Below, piece after piece: positions 8,869-17,015 of a DNA stretch of 64,000 bases. The notes under the pieces are model-generated. The model worked only from the letters and a program-made list of their open reading frames with translations. It was not told where the DNA came from and made no database searches. The number at the start of each line of letters is the position of its first letter. Position 1 is the stretch's first letter. The stretch is from NCBI GenBank assembly GCA_965207805.1, contig OZ242312.1, positions 2,046,001 through 2,110,000 of the forward strand, given 5' to 3'. The DNA comes from Palauibacter sp965207805. GTDB lineage: Bacteria > Gemmatimonadota > Gemmatimonadetes > Palauibacterales > Palauibacteraceae. Position numbers and translations under genes: made by a program.

Positions 8869-9320
8869 TAGAGATCCTTCGCCTCGAGCAGTTCGATGAA
8901 CTGATCGGGGCTCGAGAGTTCCGCGAGGGAGTCGGGCACGTCGGCCTCCTTGCCGAACTGCGCAATCTTGCCCAGCACCGGAAGATACTGATTCGAGACT
9001 TCCAGCGGCGGCGCGACGATGAGAAAGACGTACCGAACGGGTTTCTCGTCGATCGCCTTGAAGTCGAGGCCGGACAGCTTTCGGCCGAACGCGACCCTCA
9101 GTCGGGTCACGACGAGCGATCGGCAATGGGGGATCGCGATGCCGCGGCCGATCCCGGTCGAACCGAGATTTTCCCGCCGCTTCAACATCTTGTAGAGGAT
9201 TCCTTCGGACTTTCCGTCGAGGCCCAGACACGACACAAGCTCCTTCAGGGCCTCATCCTTCGTCTCGGCCGCCAGGTCGAGGTTGATGGCGGACGGGACG
9301 AACAATTCACGAAGCTGCAC
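8868..9320 (-). CDS. PTS EIIA (PtsN-type) domain protein
   Basis: A 150-residue single-domain PTS EIIA-2 protein of the nitrogen-regulatory/fructose type. The phospho-acceptor His is in GRGIAIPHCR (about residue 66), preceded by ENLGSTGIG, and the C-terminal half has YVFLIVAPP and LPVLGKIAQF, all standard. No sugar permease is nearby, so a regulatory role is more likely than sugar uptake. GTG start at 9320, with a GAGGAG site a little far upstream. It forms a two-gene operon with the zinc-ribbon protein, divergent from the tmRNA gene. Confidence 0.88.
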   Translation of the reverse strand: MQLRELFVPSAINLDLAAETKDEALKELVSCLGLDGKSEGILYKMLKRRENLGSTGIGRGIAIPHCRSLVVTRLRVAFGRKLSGLDFKAIDEKPVRYVFLIVAPPLEVSNQYLPVLGKIAQFGKEADVPDSLAELSSPDQFIELLEAKDL

Positions 9321-9511
9321 TTGGATCTATATCTCCTCCCCGCGAGCGCGGGGCGCATATCGAATCAACGGGAACCGACTCCGCGGGACCCGGCAAACCT
9401 CCGAGTATACCCGCGCCGGTTTCCGGCTGTCAAAGAATCTCCGGAGGCGCCCCCGGAACTTGCGCCGCACGCCGGGATAGACCACCGTATGGGCAGCCTT
9501 AGCGAGTATCG

Positions 9512-9880
9512 GGGGGCGACACGGCTTCGACGCGTGAACCGGAAGCTGCGGAAGCGTGCCGAGGTGCCCGGGGCCTCGTTAAACACCGGGAAACCTTTTA
9601 GATGCCAACGACGGTTTGGCTCTGGCTGCGTAACTCTGCGTAGCCCGTCCCCGAGAGATCCGGGCCCGAGGACCTCCCGACGGACGTCGACGAATCGGGC
9701 TGGTCGCCCAGGCGTGCCGTGAGCCGCGGGTGACGAGAGCACGGCGAGAGCCGTGTGCACGGCTGGTTTCGTAAGGGGTTGTTCGTGAACCCTCGCGAGA
9801 CGAGACTTGATCACGAACTACGCACGTAGATGCCGTGGCGGATGGGCTCGCGGACGCGGGTTCGATTCCCGCCGCCTCCA
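9512..9880 (+). ncRNA. ssrA: tmRNA (transfer-messenger RNA), one-piece
   Basis: The 5' end GGGGGCGACACGGCTTCGACG and the 3' T-arm GGGTTCGATTCCC followed by CGCCTCC are the diagnostic tRNA-like ends; GGGGGCG (9512-9518) pairs with CGCCTCC (9873-9879) with one G-U. The tag reading frame is 9604-9633 and encodes ANDGLALAA with a TAA stop. CCA is not encoded. The RNA rescues stalled ribosomes and tags nascent chains for proteolysis. Confidence 0.96.
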
Positions 9881-9885
9881 TCCAT

Positions 9886-9926
9886 CCGGGGCGCCTCCCT
9901 TTCCGGGAGCGCCTCGGCTTTTTTTG
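9886..9926 (+). terminator. Rho-independent terminator after tmRNA
   Basis: A GC-rich hairpin (GGGGCGCCTCCC pairing with GGGAGCGCCTC, one bulged C, TTTCC loop) is followed by a run of T at 9919-9925. It separates the tmRNA from greA. Confidence 0.8.
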
Positions 9927-9960
9927 CGGCCGGCCCGTCGACGGGTCGAGGAGGTTCCGG

Positions 9961-10428
9961 ATGATCGAAGAACTGCAGCGAAAGATCGGGGACGAAGCGG
10001 AGACGCTCCTCCACGAGCTGAACGTCATCCTTCCGAAAGAGATCGAGAAGGCCGTCGCCCAAGGCGATCTGCGAGAGAATTCCGAGTACACCGCCGCCCT
10101 GGAGCGGCAAGGCTTCGTGCGGGCGCGGCTCGACTATCTGGCGCGCCGAATGTCGCAGCTCGGGGAGCTCGATATCGAAAACATCCCGACGGACCGGGTC
10201 GGGTTCGGGTCGAAAGTCGCCGTGCGTGATCTGGAGGATAACGAGATCGAGTCCTTCAACCTCACGATCGGCGACGACGTCGACATCGAGAACAACGACA
10301 TCTCGATGGAATCGCCCATCGGCCGCGCGCTCCTCGGGAGGAGGAAGGGCGAACTCGTGAGCGTGAGACTCCCCGCCGGCGCGCGAGAGTTCGAGGTCGT
10401 CGATTTCGAGACGCTGCACGACCTCTAG
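9961..10428 (+). CDS. greA: Transcription elongation factor GreA
   Basis: A 155-residue Gre factor that rescues backtracked RNA polymerase by stimulating transcript cleavage. The N-terminal coiled coil has the GDLRENSEYTAA tip, with the acidic catalytic residues, at about residues 41-52; the C-terminal FKBP-like part includes ISMESPIGRALLGRRKGE. The ATG at 9961 has a GAGGAGGTT site; a longer frame upstream runs into the tmRNA and is rejected. Length is typical. Confidence 0.94.
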   Translation: MIEELQRKIGDEAETLLHELNVILPKEIEKAVAQGDLRENSEYTAALERQGFVRARLDYLARRMSQLGELDIENIPTDRVGFGSKVAVRDLEDNEIESFNLTIGDDVDIENNDISMESPIGRALLGRRKGELVSVRLPAGAREFEVVDFETLHDL

Positions 10429-10451
10429 CGGTTTTCCCGGCGGGCCGGGGA

Positions 10452-11432
10452 CTAGAAGACCCGGATCGGCGGGATGAACTTGCCGGGGTTGGCCCGCACC
10501 TCGGCGAGGAACGCGTTCAGGTCCACCACTACCTTGAGCAGTTCCTCATAGAGGGTCTCATCGCTAACGAGTTGCCCGACCACCCCTTCGCCGCCCTCGA
10601 TGAGATCCAGGATGGAATTGGCGCGGGCCGCGGATGAAGCGATCGCGCGATACAGGGAGTCCGACGCCAGCAGACGCCCGAGCGTTCCCTCGCCGGCCGC
10701 CAGCGCCCCCGTCACCGTGTCGAGGCGGGCGGTGGAGGAAACAAGGCGATCGTACAACTCCGGATCCTCGAGCAGGCGGGCCAGCGACCCCTCCCCGTCC
10801 GCGATCGGTCCCAGTACGGCCGCGAGGTTTTCGTTGAGGTCGACGAGGCCGTCGTAGAGCGCCTCGTCGACGAGGAGGCGTCCCAGTGAACCCTCGCCGC
10901 TCGACACCCGGGCCAGCGTCGCGGAAAGATCGTTCGAGAGCTGCGTGAGGCCGAGGACGGCATCGGCCGCCTGGCCGAGGAGTTCGTCGTAGCTCAGCGC
11001 CGGCGCCGTACCGATGGTATCTCCCGGGACGAGCATCGCCGAATCCGGAGATCCGGGTTCGATGTCGATAAGGCGGTCGCCGAGCAGTCCCTGCGTCCGC
11101 ACGCGCGCTCGCGAGCCGCGCCGGATCTGCTCTCGGACGTCGACGTTGACCCCCAGCCAGACCGCGATCGCCGCTTCCGAATCACCGCGCTCTTCGGGGG
11201 CGATGAACTCCACGCGCTCGACTTGGCCGACGCCCCGCCCGGCCACCTGGACGGGCGCTCCCGGGCGGAGCCCGGAAGCCGATTCCATGAGCGCCACAAG
11301 CTGATAGCGCTCGCCGAACACGTCCCCGATCCGGCCCACGAGCACCACGCACAACGCGAGAAGGACGAGAGCGACGATGATGACGAACCCCACGCGCATC
11401 TGGTCCCATGTGATCGGCTCCGATCGTCGCAT
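10452..11432 (-). CDS. mlaD: MlaD-type MCE-domain protein of a phospholipid transporter
   Basis: A 326-residue inner-membrane-anchored MCE protein. After a short cytoplasmic stretch there is one transmembrane helix (residues ~14-34), then a single MCE domain (LMESASGLRPGAPVQVAGRGVGQVE, with LLGDRLIDIEPG), and a long C-terminal half built of repeated GSLGRLL/GTLGRLL-type helical units. MCE hexamers pass lipids between membranes. It is the last gene of a minus-strand mlaE-mlaF-mlaD operon. It is longer than E. coli MlaD and closer to plant/actinobacterial Mce in its helical tail. Confidence 0.9.
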   Translation of the reverse strand: MRRSEPITWDQMRVGFVIIVALVLLALCVVLVGRIGDVFGERYQLVALMESASGLRPGAPVQVAGRGVGQVERVEFIAPEERGDSEAAIAVWLGVNVDVREQIRRGSRARVRTQGLLGDRLIDIEPGSPDSAMLVPGDTIGTAPALSYDELLGQAADAVLGLTQLSNDLSATLARVSSGEGSLGRLLVDEALYDGLVDLNENLAAVLGPIADGEGSLARLLEDPELYDRLVSSTARLDTVTGALAAGEGTLGRLLASDSLYRAIASSAARANSILDLIEGGEGVVGQLVSDETLYEELLKVVVDLNAFLAEVRANPGKFIPPIRVF

Positions 11433-11451
11433 CGTATCCTTTCGCCCCCGG

Positions 11452-12294
11452 TTAGCCGCGGAAGGCCCGCACGTAGCGGTCTTCGGTGGCGTGCATCTCC
11501 TCCGGCGTTCCGCTGAAGATAATCTCCCCGTCCTTCAGGAGCGCGGTCTCGGTCGCGATTCTCGATGCGGACCGCACATCGTGGGTCACTACGACCACGC
11601 ACACGTTGAGTTCCCGCCGCAGCTTCAGGATCAGTTCGTCGATCCGCCGCGTCGTGATCGGATCTAGCCCGCTCGTCGGTTCGTCGAAGAGGAGGATCGG
11701 CGGTCTGTGCACGATCGCCCGCGCGATGGCGACGCGTTTACGCATGCCTCCGGACAGCGCGGACGGCAGCAGCGGCAGCACCACGGTCGGGTCGAGGTCC
11801 ACGAAGGACAACACCTCCTCGACGCGCTCCCGGATCTCATCATCCCTCAGCGTCGTATGCTCATAGAGCGGGAAAGCCACGTTGTCGAACACGTTCAGGG
11901 AATCGAAGAGCGCCGATCCCTGGAACACCATCCCCATCCGCTCCCGCAGGGCCAGAGCTTCCGGGCGCGAAACCGCGCTGATGTCACGCCCCTCGATGAG
12001 GACCTCGCCGCGGTCGGGGAGGAGGAGCCGGAGCATGAGGCGCAGGATCGTCGATTTTCCGACGCCCGACCCGCCGAGGATGCAGAGCGTCCCGCCCCGC
12101 GCGACGCCCAGCGAAACGCCGCGCAGCACCTCGTGATCTCCGAACGAGAGCCACACATCGCGAAGCTCGACGATTTCGGGTCCCCCGGACCCGCTCCCGT
12201 GGGTTTCCAGCTCGCGGCGAATCTCGTCGCGCAACTCCGCCTCGAAGGCCTCGCTTCCCGGCTGCGGCGCGCCGGCCGGCGTGCGGTCGCTCAT
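11452..12294 (-). CDS. mlaF: MlaF-type ABC transporter ATP-binding protein
   Basis: A 280-residue ATPase of the lipid transporter. Walker A is GGSGVGKS (~ residue 76), the signature is LSGGMRKRVAIARA, Walker B LLFDEPTSGLDP. The first ~35 residues are a charged extension. Start ATG at 12294, chosen because the upstream 22 codons of the frame are the shadow of the permease gene. It lies 13 bases after mlaE and 19 before mlaD. Confidence 0.93.
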   Translation of the reverse strand: MSDRTPAGAPQPGSEAFEAELRDEIRRELETHGSGSGGPEIVELRDVWLSFGDHEVLRGVSLGVARGGTLCILGGSGVGKSTILRLMLRLLLPDRGEVLIEGRDISAVSRPEALALRERMGMVFQGSALFDSLNVFDNVAFPLYEHTTLRDDEIRERVEEVLSFVDLDPTVVLPLLPSALSGGMRKRVAIARAIVHRPPILLFDEPTSGLDPITTRRIDELILKLRRELNVCVVVVTHDVRSASRIATETALLKDGEIIFSGTPEEMHATEDRYVRAFRG

Positions 12295-12307
12295 CGTGGA
12301 TCCTCGC

Positions 12308-13078
12308 TCACCATTGGAACATGGCGAGCAGGATCTGGGTGAGGAAGTAATCCGCCGCAAGGATGAGGATGGACGAGGTCACCACGGCCCGGGTCGTCGC
12401 TCGCCCGACGCCTTCCGTGCCGCCCTCGGCCCGAAGTCCGTGGAAGCAGCTCGTGAGCGCGATGATCCCGCCGAACGTGAAGGGCTTGACCAGTCCCTGA
12501 ATCAGGTCGATGGGGACGACCCTGAGCACGAAGCCGCTCTGGGCGAGGGTTTCCCACACGGAGTTGATATACAGCTGGGCCGTGAAATCCAGCGTCAGCA
12601 CCGCGACGAGGAGCCCACCCAGGATGGCCACGGCATCGCCGATGATCGTGACCACGGGAAGCATGACCAGAGCGGCGAGAAAACGCGGCACGACGAGTTT
12701 CCGGATCGGGTCCACACCCATCGTGCGAAGCGCATCGACCTGCTCCGTGACGCGCATCGCACCCAGAGCCGCCGCCATGCCGGCTCCTGCGCGGCCGGTG
12801 ACGATGAGTGCCGTGAGCACGGGGCCGAGTTCGCGAATCGTGCTGGCCCCCACAAGGCGGCCGATGTAGACCGTTGCCCCGAAGCGTTCCATTTCCACAG
12901 CGGCCTGGAGGGCGAGGACCATCCCCGTGAAGAGGCCCGTCAGCATGACGATGAAGATCGAGGCGACGCCGATCGTGTCCATCTGCTGCACGAGGTCGCC
13001 GCGATAGAAGGGCTGACTCAAACAGGCCTTCGACACGCGCACGAGAAGCCTGCAATAGGCCTCGACCGCGAAGGCCAT
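12308..13078 (-). CDS. mlaE: MlaE-type ABC transporter permease
   Basis: A 256-residue permease with five to six hydrophobic segments. The family blocks are GMVLALQAAVEMERFGA, LVGASTIRELGPVLTALIVTGRAGAGMAAALGAM and VTEQVDALRTMGVDP, the coupling helix region. I chose the ATG at 13078 (MAFAVEAYCRLL); the longer open frame upstream is Arg/Ser-rich and not protein-like. It begins the mla operon, divergent from ridA with a 268-base gap that holds the promoters. Confidence 0.92.
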   Translation of the reverse strand: MAFAVEAYCRLLVRVSKACLSQPFYRGDLVQQMDTIGVASIFIVMLTGLFTGMVLALQAAVEMERFGATVYIGRLVGASTIRELGPVLTALIVTGRAGAGMAAALGAMRVTEQVDALRTMGVDPIRKLVVPRFLAALVMLPVVTIIGDAVAILGGLLVAVLTLDFTAQLYINSVWETLAQSGFVLRVVPIDLIQGLVKPFTFGGIIALTSCFHGLRAEGGTEGVGRATTRAVVTSSILILAADYFLTQILLAMFQW

Positions 13079-13346
13079 GCGGAGCACGGCATCGCGGGCA
13101 AGTCTTGCGGCGGAACGGCGGGCGGAGCCGTTGGGCACGATCTTTGGCGCTCTCCGGGGGATCGAAGTATGTTCGCCCGACCGCCAGAACGCGTTCGAAC
13201 GCAACGACCCGCCTCCAGCGATGAGGCGTACGGGCGAGGTTACCGGCTCCCACCGACCCGATGCAAGGCAGCGGCGACCCGCGGATATTCCGCGCCATGC
13301 CCGGTGGCAGCGGCCGATCGCCCGCCCTCGAAAGGAGCCCCGAGCC

Positions 13347-13739
13347 ATGCAGACCGGACCGGTCCACACCGACCATGCACCCGCCGCCGTCGGCCCGTAC
13401 TCCCAGGGATACTGGGCCGGCGAGCTGTTCTACTCCGCAGGGCAAGTGGGGTTGGTGCCGTCCACCGGCCAACTGGTGGGCGCCGACGTCGTCTCCCAGG
13501 CGGAACGCGTAATGACGAACCTCGCGGCCGTGCTGGACGAGGCCGGGCTCGCCCTCGGAGATGTCGTGAAGACGACGATCTTCCTCGCGGACATGGGCGA
13601 TTTCGGTGCCGTGAACGAGGTCTATGCCCGCCACTTCGAGCCGCCGTATCCCGCGCGCTCGACCGTCGCCGTGGGCGCGCTGCCCCTGGGAGCCCGGGTC
13701 GAGATCGAGGTGATTGGCCGAGCGCGGTCGGCCACCTGA
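13347..13739 (+). CDS. ridA: RidA family reactive intermediate deaminase
   Basis: A 130-residue YjgF/YER057c/UK114 protein that hydrolyses reactive enamines/imines such as 2-aminoacrylate. It shows the opening APAAVGPYSQGYWAGELFYSAGQ, the central TNLAAVLDEAGLALGDVVKTTIFLADM (consensus helix and strand) and the C-terminal RSTVAVGALPLGARVEIEVI with the conserved active-site Arg. The ATG at 13347 has an AAAGGAG ribosome site. It stands alone upstream of tRNA-Sec. Confidence 0.95.
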   Translation: MQTGPVHTDHAPAAVGPYSQGYWAGELFYSAGQVGLVPSTGQLVGADVVSQAERVMTNLAAVLDEAGLALGDVVKTTIFLADMGDFGAVNEVYARHFEPPYPARSTVAVGALPLGARVEIEVIGRARSAT

Positions 13740-13778
13740 GATCGGTCGGACCGGAAATGACGACGATATCGGATGTTC

Positions 13779-13874
13779 GGGAGCGGATGGTGACTGGTGT
13801 TGCCTGCGGTCTTCAAAACCGTTACGGGGCGTTCGCGCGTCCCGGGTGGGTTCGATTCCCACACGTTCCCGCCA
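13779..13874 (+). tRNA. selC: tRNA-Sec (anticodon TCA)
   Basis: A 96-base selenocysteine tRNA: GGTCTTCAAAACC anticodon arm with UCA, a long variable arm, a T-arm GTGGGTTCGATTCCCAC, and an 8-position acceptor (GGGAGCGG with ACGTTCCC) plus G discriminator and encoded CCA. Seven of the eight acceptor positions pair (one G-U); position eight is G opposite A. The unusual length and the 8+5 acceptor/T geometry distinguish it from other tRNAs. It matches selB at 6.6 kb. Confidence 0.94.
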
Positions 13875-13891
13875 CCTTCGCGCTCGCGGCC

Positions 13892-14383
13892 GTGCTTCTG
13901 CTCGGCCACCTTCTGGACCCGTCGCCGCTGCGCGCGCAGGATCCTCCGCCTCCCGAGGCGGTCGCCGATTCGGCCTCCGCCGAAACGAGCGCCGTGGCCG
14001 ACACGACGGGCCGGCCGCCCCCCATCTCCCCGCTCGGCGCCTTCGGACGCTCCCTGATTCTCCCGGGTTGGGGGCAACTGGAGGTCGGACGACCGGCGCG
14101 CGGCGCCTTCTACTTCGCCGCCGAGTCCATCTTCCTGTTCATGGTCTTCAAGTCCGACGCGCGGCTCTCTGCGGCGAAGGAGGAGCTGCCGCTGAACGAA
14201 GAGCGGATCTCGAACCGGTCGGGGCAGCGCGAAAACTGGATCGTCCTCGCCGGGTTCATCGCCTTTCTGAGCGGGCTCGACGCCTGGGTGTCCACCCAGT
14301 TCTGGGACTTCGAACCCTCCATCGGCCCGCCCGCCGACGGATCCGTCGGGATCGCCCTCGGCTTCAAGGTCAATTTCCCCTAG
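13892..14383 (+). CDS. DUF5683-domain membrane protein
   Basis: A small protein of about 163 residues with an N-terminal hydrophobic signal-like stretch ending near LRAQ, a Pro/Ala-rich linker, and a DUF5683 core: FGRSLILPGWGQLEVGRPARG followed by two hydrophobic helices. Function of the family is unknown. The start is uncertain: GTG 13892 lies just 18 bases after the tRNA-Sec CCA, and the only in-frame ATGs upstream lie at the tRNA, within it or just before it. Its TAG overlaps the stop of the convergent lpxH-like gene by four bases. Confidence 0.75.
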   Translation: MLLLGHLLDPSPLRAQDPPPPEAVADSASAETSAVADTTGRPPPISPLGAFGRSLILPGWGQLEVGRPARGAFYFAAESIFLFMVFKSDARLSAAKEELPLNEERISNRSGQRENWIVLAGFIAFLSGLDAWVSTQFWDFEPSIGPPADGSVGIALGFKVNFP

Positions 14384-15123
14384 CCTTCGCCGGGTCCCCG
14401 GTATGACTCCAGGCGGATCTCGTCCGGTGACACGACGGCGAAGCTGTTGTGATGGAGCCAGTCCCCGGAGTTGACGTAAAACCTCCCCGGCGCGAGTTCG
14501 GCGACCTCCGGGCGGTGCGAGTGTCCGAACACGACGAGGTCCACATCCTCGTGAGCGGCCAGCACCTCGACCGCGTGCCGAGCCAGGAGTGAAGCCCGGG
14601 GCGACTCGTTCCGGGCCCCTCCCGCCTGGGCCCGCCGGGTCCCGCTGGCGAGCCGGGCGAGGGGGAGCCCGAGATCGGGGTGAACCCACCGAAAGAGTCC
14701 GCGTCCGACCGAACTGCGGGCGGCCCGCCGGAGAACTCGGTAACCCCAGTCCGCGGGGCCGAGTCCGTCGCCGTGCGCGATGTACGCGCGCCGCCCGCCG
14801 ATGCGTCGCCGCGCCGGCTCCGCGAGGACTTCGATCCCGACCTCGTCGCGGAGGAAACTCCCCCCCCACGCGTCGTGGTTGCCGCCCATGAACAGGATCC
14901 GCATGCCGCCTTCCACGAGCTTTCGCAGACGGACAAGGACGTCGAGCTGACCGCGCGGGATCACCTGACCGTACTCGAACCAGAAGTCGAACAGGTCGCC
15001 GTTGATGAGGAGTTCGTCGCCCCAGCGATCCGCCTCGTCGAGAAAGGCGAGGAACGCTCGCGCGTTCTCCTCGGCTACGGCCCCGAGGTGGATGTCGGAC
15101 ACGACGACGGTGCGTTCGGGCAT
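14380..15123 (-). CDS. UDP-2,3-diacylglucosamine hydrolase-like metallophosphatase (LpxH-like)
   Basis: A 247-residue calcineurin-like phosphoesterase. Metal motifs are VVVSDIHLGA (D-x-H), NGDLFDFW (GD-x-x-D), MGGNHDAW (GNHD/E), AHGDGLGP and FGHSHRPE (GHTH). This set and the length fit LpxH, which cleaves UDP-2,3-diacylglucosamine to lipid X in lipid A synthesis; related UshA-unlike phosphatases cannot be excluded. Start ATG 15123. The presence of an LptE-like gene nearby supports an LPS function. Confidence 0.82.
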   Translation of the reverse strand: MPERTVVVSDIHLGAVAEENARAFLAFLDEADRWGDELLINGDLFDFWFEYGQVIPRGQLDVLVRLRKLVEGGMRILFMGGNHDAWGGSFLRDEVGIEVLAEPARRRIGGRRAYIAHGDGLGPADWGYRVLRRAARSSVGRGLFRWVHPDLGLPLARLASGTRRAQAGGARNESPRASLLARHAVEVLAAHEDVDLVVFGHSHRPEVAELAPGRFYVNSGDWLHHNSFAVVSPDEIRLESYRGPGEG

Positions 15124-15237
15124 GGGGCCGAAGCTCGGCGCGCCGGGCGCGGTGCGTCAAACCCGCCGGCGGGTCACGGCGCACCCGTCGCGGAAAAAAG
15201 TTCGACACCCGGCGCGTCGTGGGAGCATATTGGGGGC

Positions 15238-15681
15238 ATGGAAGACGCAAACGGAGTCGGAACGACGGAAGTGCGCGTGCGGTACGCCGAGACCGATCAA
15301 ATGGGTCGTGCGCACCACCGCCACTACCTGGTGTGGTGTGAACTCGGGCGGACGGCGCTCATGCGCGAGCGCGGCGTGTCGTACGCGGAACTCGAGCGCG
15401 GAGGCTTGTGGCTCCCGGTTTCCCGGGTCGAAGTCGAATACCGGATCCCGGTGGAGTACGACGAACTCATCCGGATTCACACACGCGTGGAACGCGTCCG
15501 AAGCCGTGAAATCGTGTTTGCCTACCGGATCGCGCGCGCGTCCGACGACGCGACGCTCGCGCGCGCCCGCACCGCCCTCGTGTGCACCGACGCGCGGGGG
15601 CGTCCCCACCGGTTTCCGGCGGCCGTGAAGCGGCAGTTGGAGACCCTTCCGACCGCCGCTTCCCCGCATTCCGCCGCATGA
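15238..15681 (+). CDS. Acyl-CoA thioesterase, YbgC/4-hydroxybenzoyl-CoA thioesterase family
   Basis: A 147-residue hotdog-fold thioesterase. It has the YbgC-type opening VRVRYAETDQMGRAHHRHYLVW, with the catalytic Asp in ETDQMG, then VEVEYRIPVEYDELI. YbgC-like enzymes hydrolyse acyl-CoA or acyl-ACP and often sit near the Tol-Pal or envelope genes. Start ATG 15238, preceded by GGGGGC. Its last codon overlaps the next gene as ATGA, so both are translated from one message. Confidence 0.88.
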   Translation: MEDANGVGTTEVRVRYAETDQMGRAHHRHYLVWCELGRTALMRERGVSYAELERGGLWLPVSRVEVEYRIPVEYDELIRIHTRVERVRSREIVFAYRIARASDDATLARARTALVCTDARGRPHRFPAAVKRQLETLPTAASPHSAA

Positions 15682-16616
15682 ACCGCGCTCCGGCCCGCCT
15701 CGCCCTCTGGCCGCTCCTCCTCCTGCCGTTCGCCGCCTGCGGCGGGGGGTTGGAGCGCGGGGCTCCGATGCCCGATGCGGAAGAAGTTGCCCGGCGCGCG
15801 CGCGCGAGTTCGGGTACGGAGCAACCGATGCACGTCATCTTCAGGTGGGAATACGCCGGCCGGAGCGGGAGTTTCCGCGGCGCTGGCGCCGCCCGCGTGA
15901 ACCCGCCTGACCGCTTTCGCCTCGACCTCTTCTCGACCGGTGAGGGAAGCCTCCAGGCAACGCTCGTCGACGGCGTCCTGGCCACGTCCGGTGACCTCGA
16001 GGGCGTCGAACTGCCCCCGACCGTCTTCCTTTACGCCATGGCGGGCGTGTTTCGACCCGGCGAAGTCCCCCCCACCCGCGGGCTGGAGATCTCGGGGCTC
16101 CGCGTCCTCGAGTTCGCGGTCGAAGGAGGCGCGACGCGAAGCTATTATCTTGGTGAGGGGCGGATCACCCGCCTCGAGGAGCGACGTGCCGGCCGCCGCG
16201 AGCGGTGGATCGAACTCGAGTGGGGCAGCGACGCCCGCTGGCCTCGGGAAGCCCGGTATCGGGACATCGTGGACTCGAGCGGGGTACGTTGGGAGTTACA
16301 GAGCGCTACAGTTCAATCACAACCATATGATGAGGAACATTATGTCCTGCCGATTCCGCGCCGGAGCGATGGCCGCGATCGTGATGCTCACGGTGCTGGC
16401 GGGGTGCTACAGCTTCTCCGGCGGCGGCGGGCTGCCCAGCCACATGCGCACCGTCTGGGTCGCCCCGATCGAAAACGAGAGCACGCAGTTCGGCATCGCG
16501 GAGTCCCTGATGGACGAACTCCTCACGGCGGCGCGTCAGCGGCTGGGGCTGCGGCTCGCGTCCGAGGAGGAAGCGGATGCGGTCATCACGGCGCAGATCC
16601 GGCGCTACGCCGATGA
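15678..16616 (+). CDS. Outer-membrane lipoprotein, LolB/DUF4292-like
   Basis: A lipoprotein (signal to LLLLPFAAC, Cys about 18) with an incomplete-beta-barrel-like body: MHVIFRWEYAGRSGSFRGAGAARV, PDRFRLDLFS, LVDGVLATSGD. This resembles LolA/LolB and DUF4292 proteins that handle lipoproteins. As read, the frame does not stop near residue ~225 where homologous folds usually end but runs 275 bases into the lptE-like gene in a different frame, with a low-complexity Arg/Gly tail. Either the true stop was lost or a frameshift lies near 16340. The protein-like part ends about 16350. Confidence 0.6.
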   Translation: MNRAPARLALWPLLLLPFAACGGGLERGAPMPDAEEVARRARASSGTEQPMHVIFRWEYAGRSGSFRGAGAARVNPPDRFRLDLFSTGEGSLQATLVDGVLATSGDLEGVELPPTVFLYAMAGVFRPGEVPPTRGLEISGLRVLEFAVEGGATRSYYLGEGRITRLEERRAGRRERWIELEWGSDARWPREARYRDIVDSSGVRWELQSATVQSQPYDEEHYVLPIPRRSDGRDRDAHGAGGVLQLLRRRRAAQPHAHRLGRPDRKREHAVRHRGVPDGRTPHGGASAAGAAARVRGGSGCGHHGADPALRR

Positions 16617-16854
16617 GGCGGTCAACTTCGACGCCGTGGGTGGCGTCGGCGCGGACGTCTTCCAGCGTCGCGTGACCGTCAGCGTCTCCGTCGAGATCCT
16701 CGATGTGGCCGGGAATCTCATCATCTGGGGCAATCAGAGCCTGACCGGAACCGGGGAATACGAACCCGGAAACGAAACCGAGGACCAGGCCCTGATCGTC
16801 GCGCTCGAGAACCTCGTCCAGCAGATCGTCGACGGCGCGCAATCGCAGTGGTAG
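16342..16854 (+). CDS. LptE-like LPS-assembly lipoprotein
   Basis: A 170-residue lipoprotein: hydrophobic signal ending LTVLAGC (Cys22), then GLPSHMRTVWVAPIENES, ELLTAARQRLGLRLAS and ADAVITAQIRRYADEAV, the arrangement of LptE/RlpB-type proteins that plug LptD in the outer membrane. The start ATG 16342 has GATGAGGAA just upstream; two in-frame ATGs lie 12 and 15 bases earlier. The gene overlaps the run-on frame of the preceding lipoprotein. Confidence 0.75.
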   Translation: MSCRFRAGAMAAIVMLTVLAGCYSFSGGGGLPSHMRTVWVAPIENESTQFGIAESLMDELLTAARQRLGLRLASEEEADAVITAQIRRYADEAVNFDAVGGVGADVFQRRVTVSVSVEILDVAGNLIIWGNQSLTGTGEYEPGNETEDQALIVALENLVQQIVDGAQSQW

Positions 16855-17015
16855 GCTGATCGGCGTCGACGGTCGGGACCCCTCCCGCGGGACCCTCTCG
16901 CGCCCGCGCGATCGGTTCGCCATTCTGTGGTCGATCGTTCACACGGGCCGATAACCTTCACTCAACGTCCGGGCGCCAACATGCCGCGAGCCGCTCGACC
17001 CGCCACGCCGAACCT

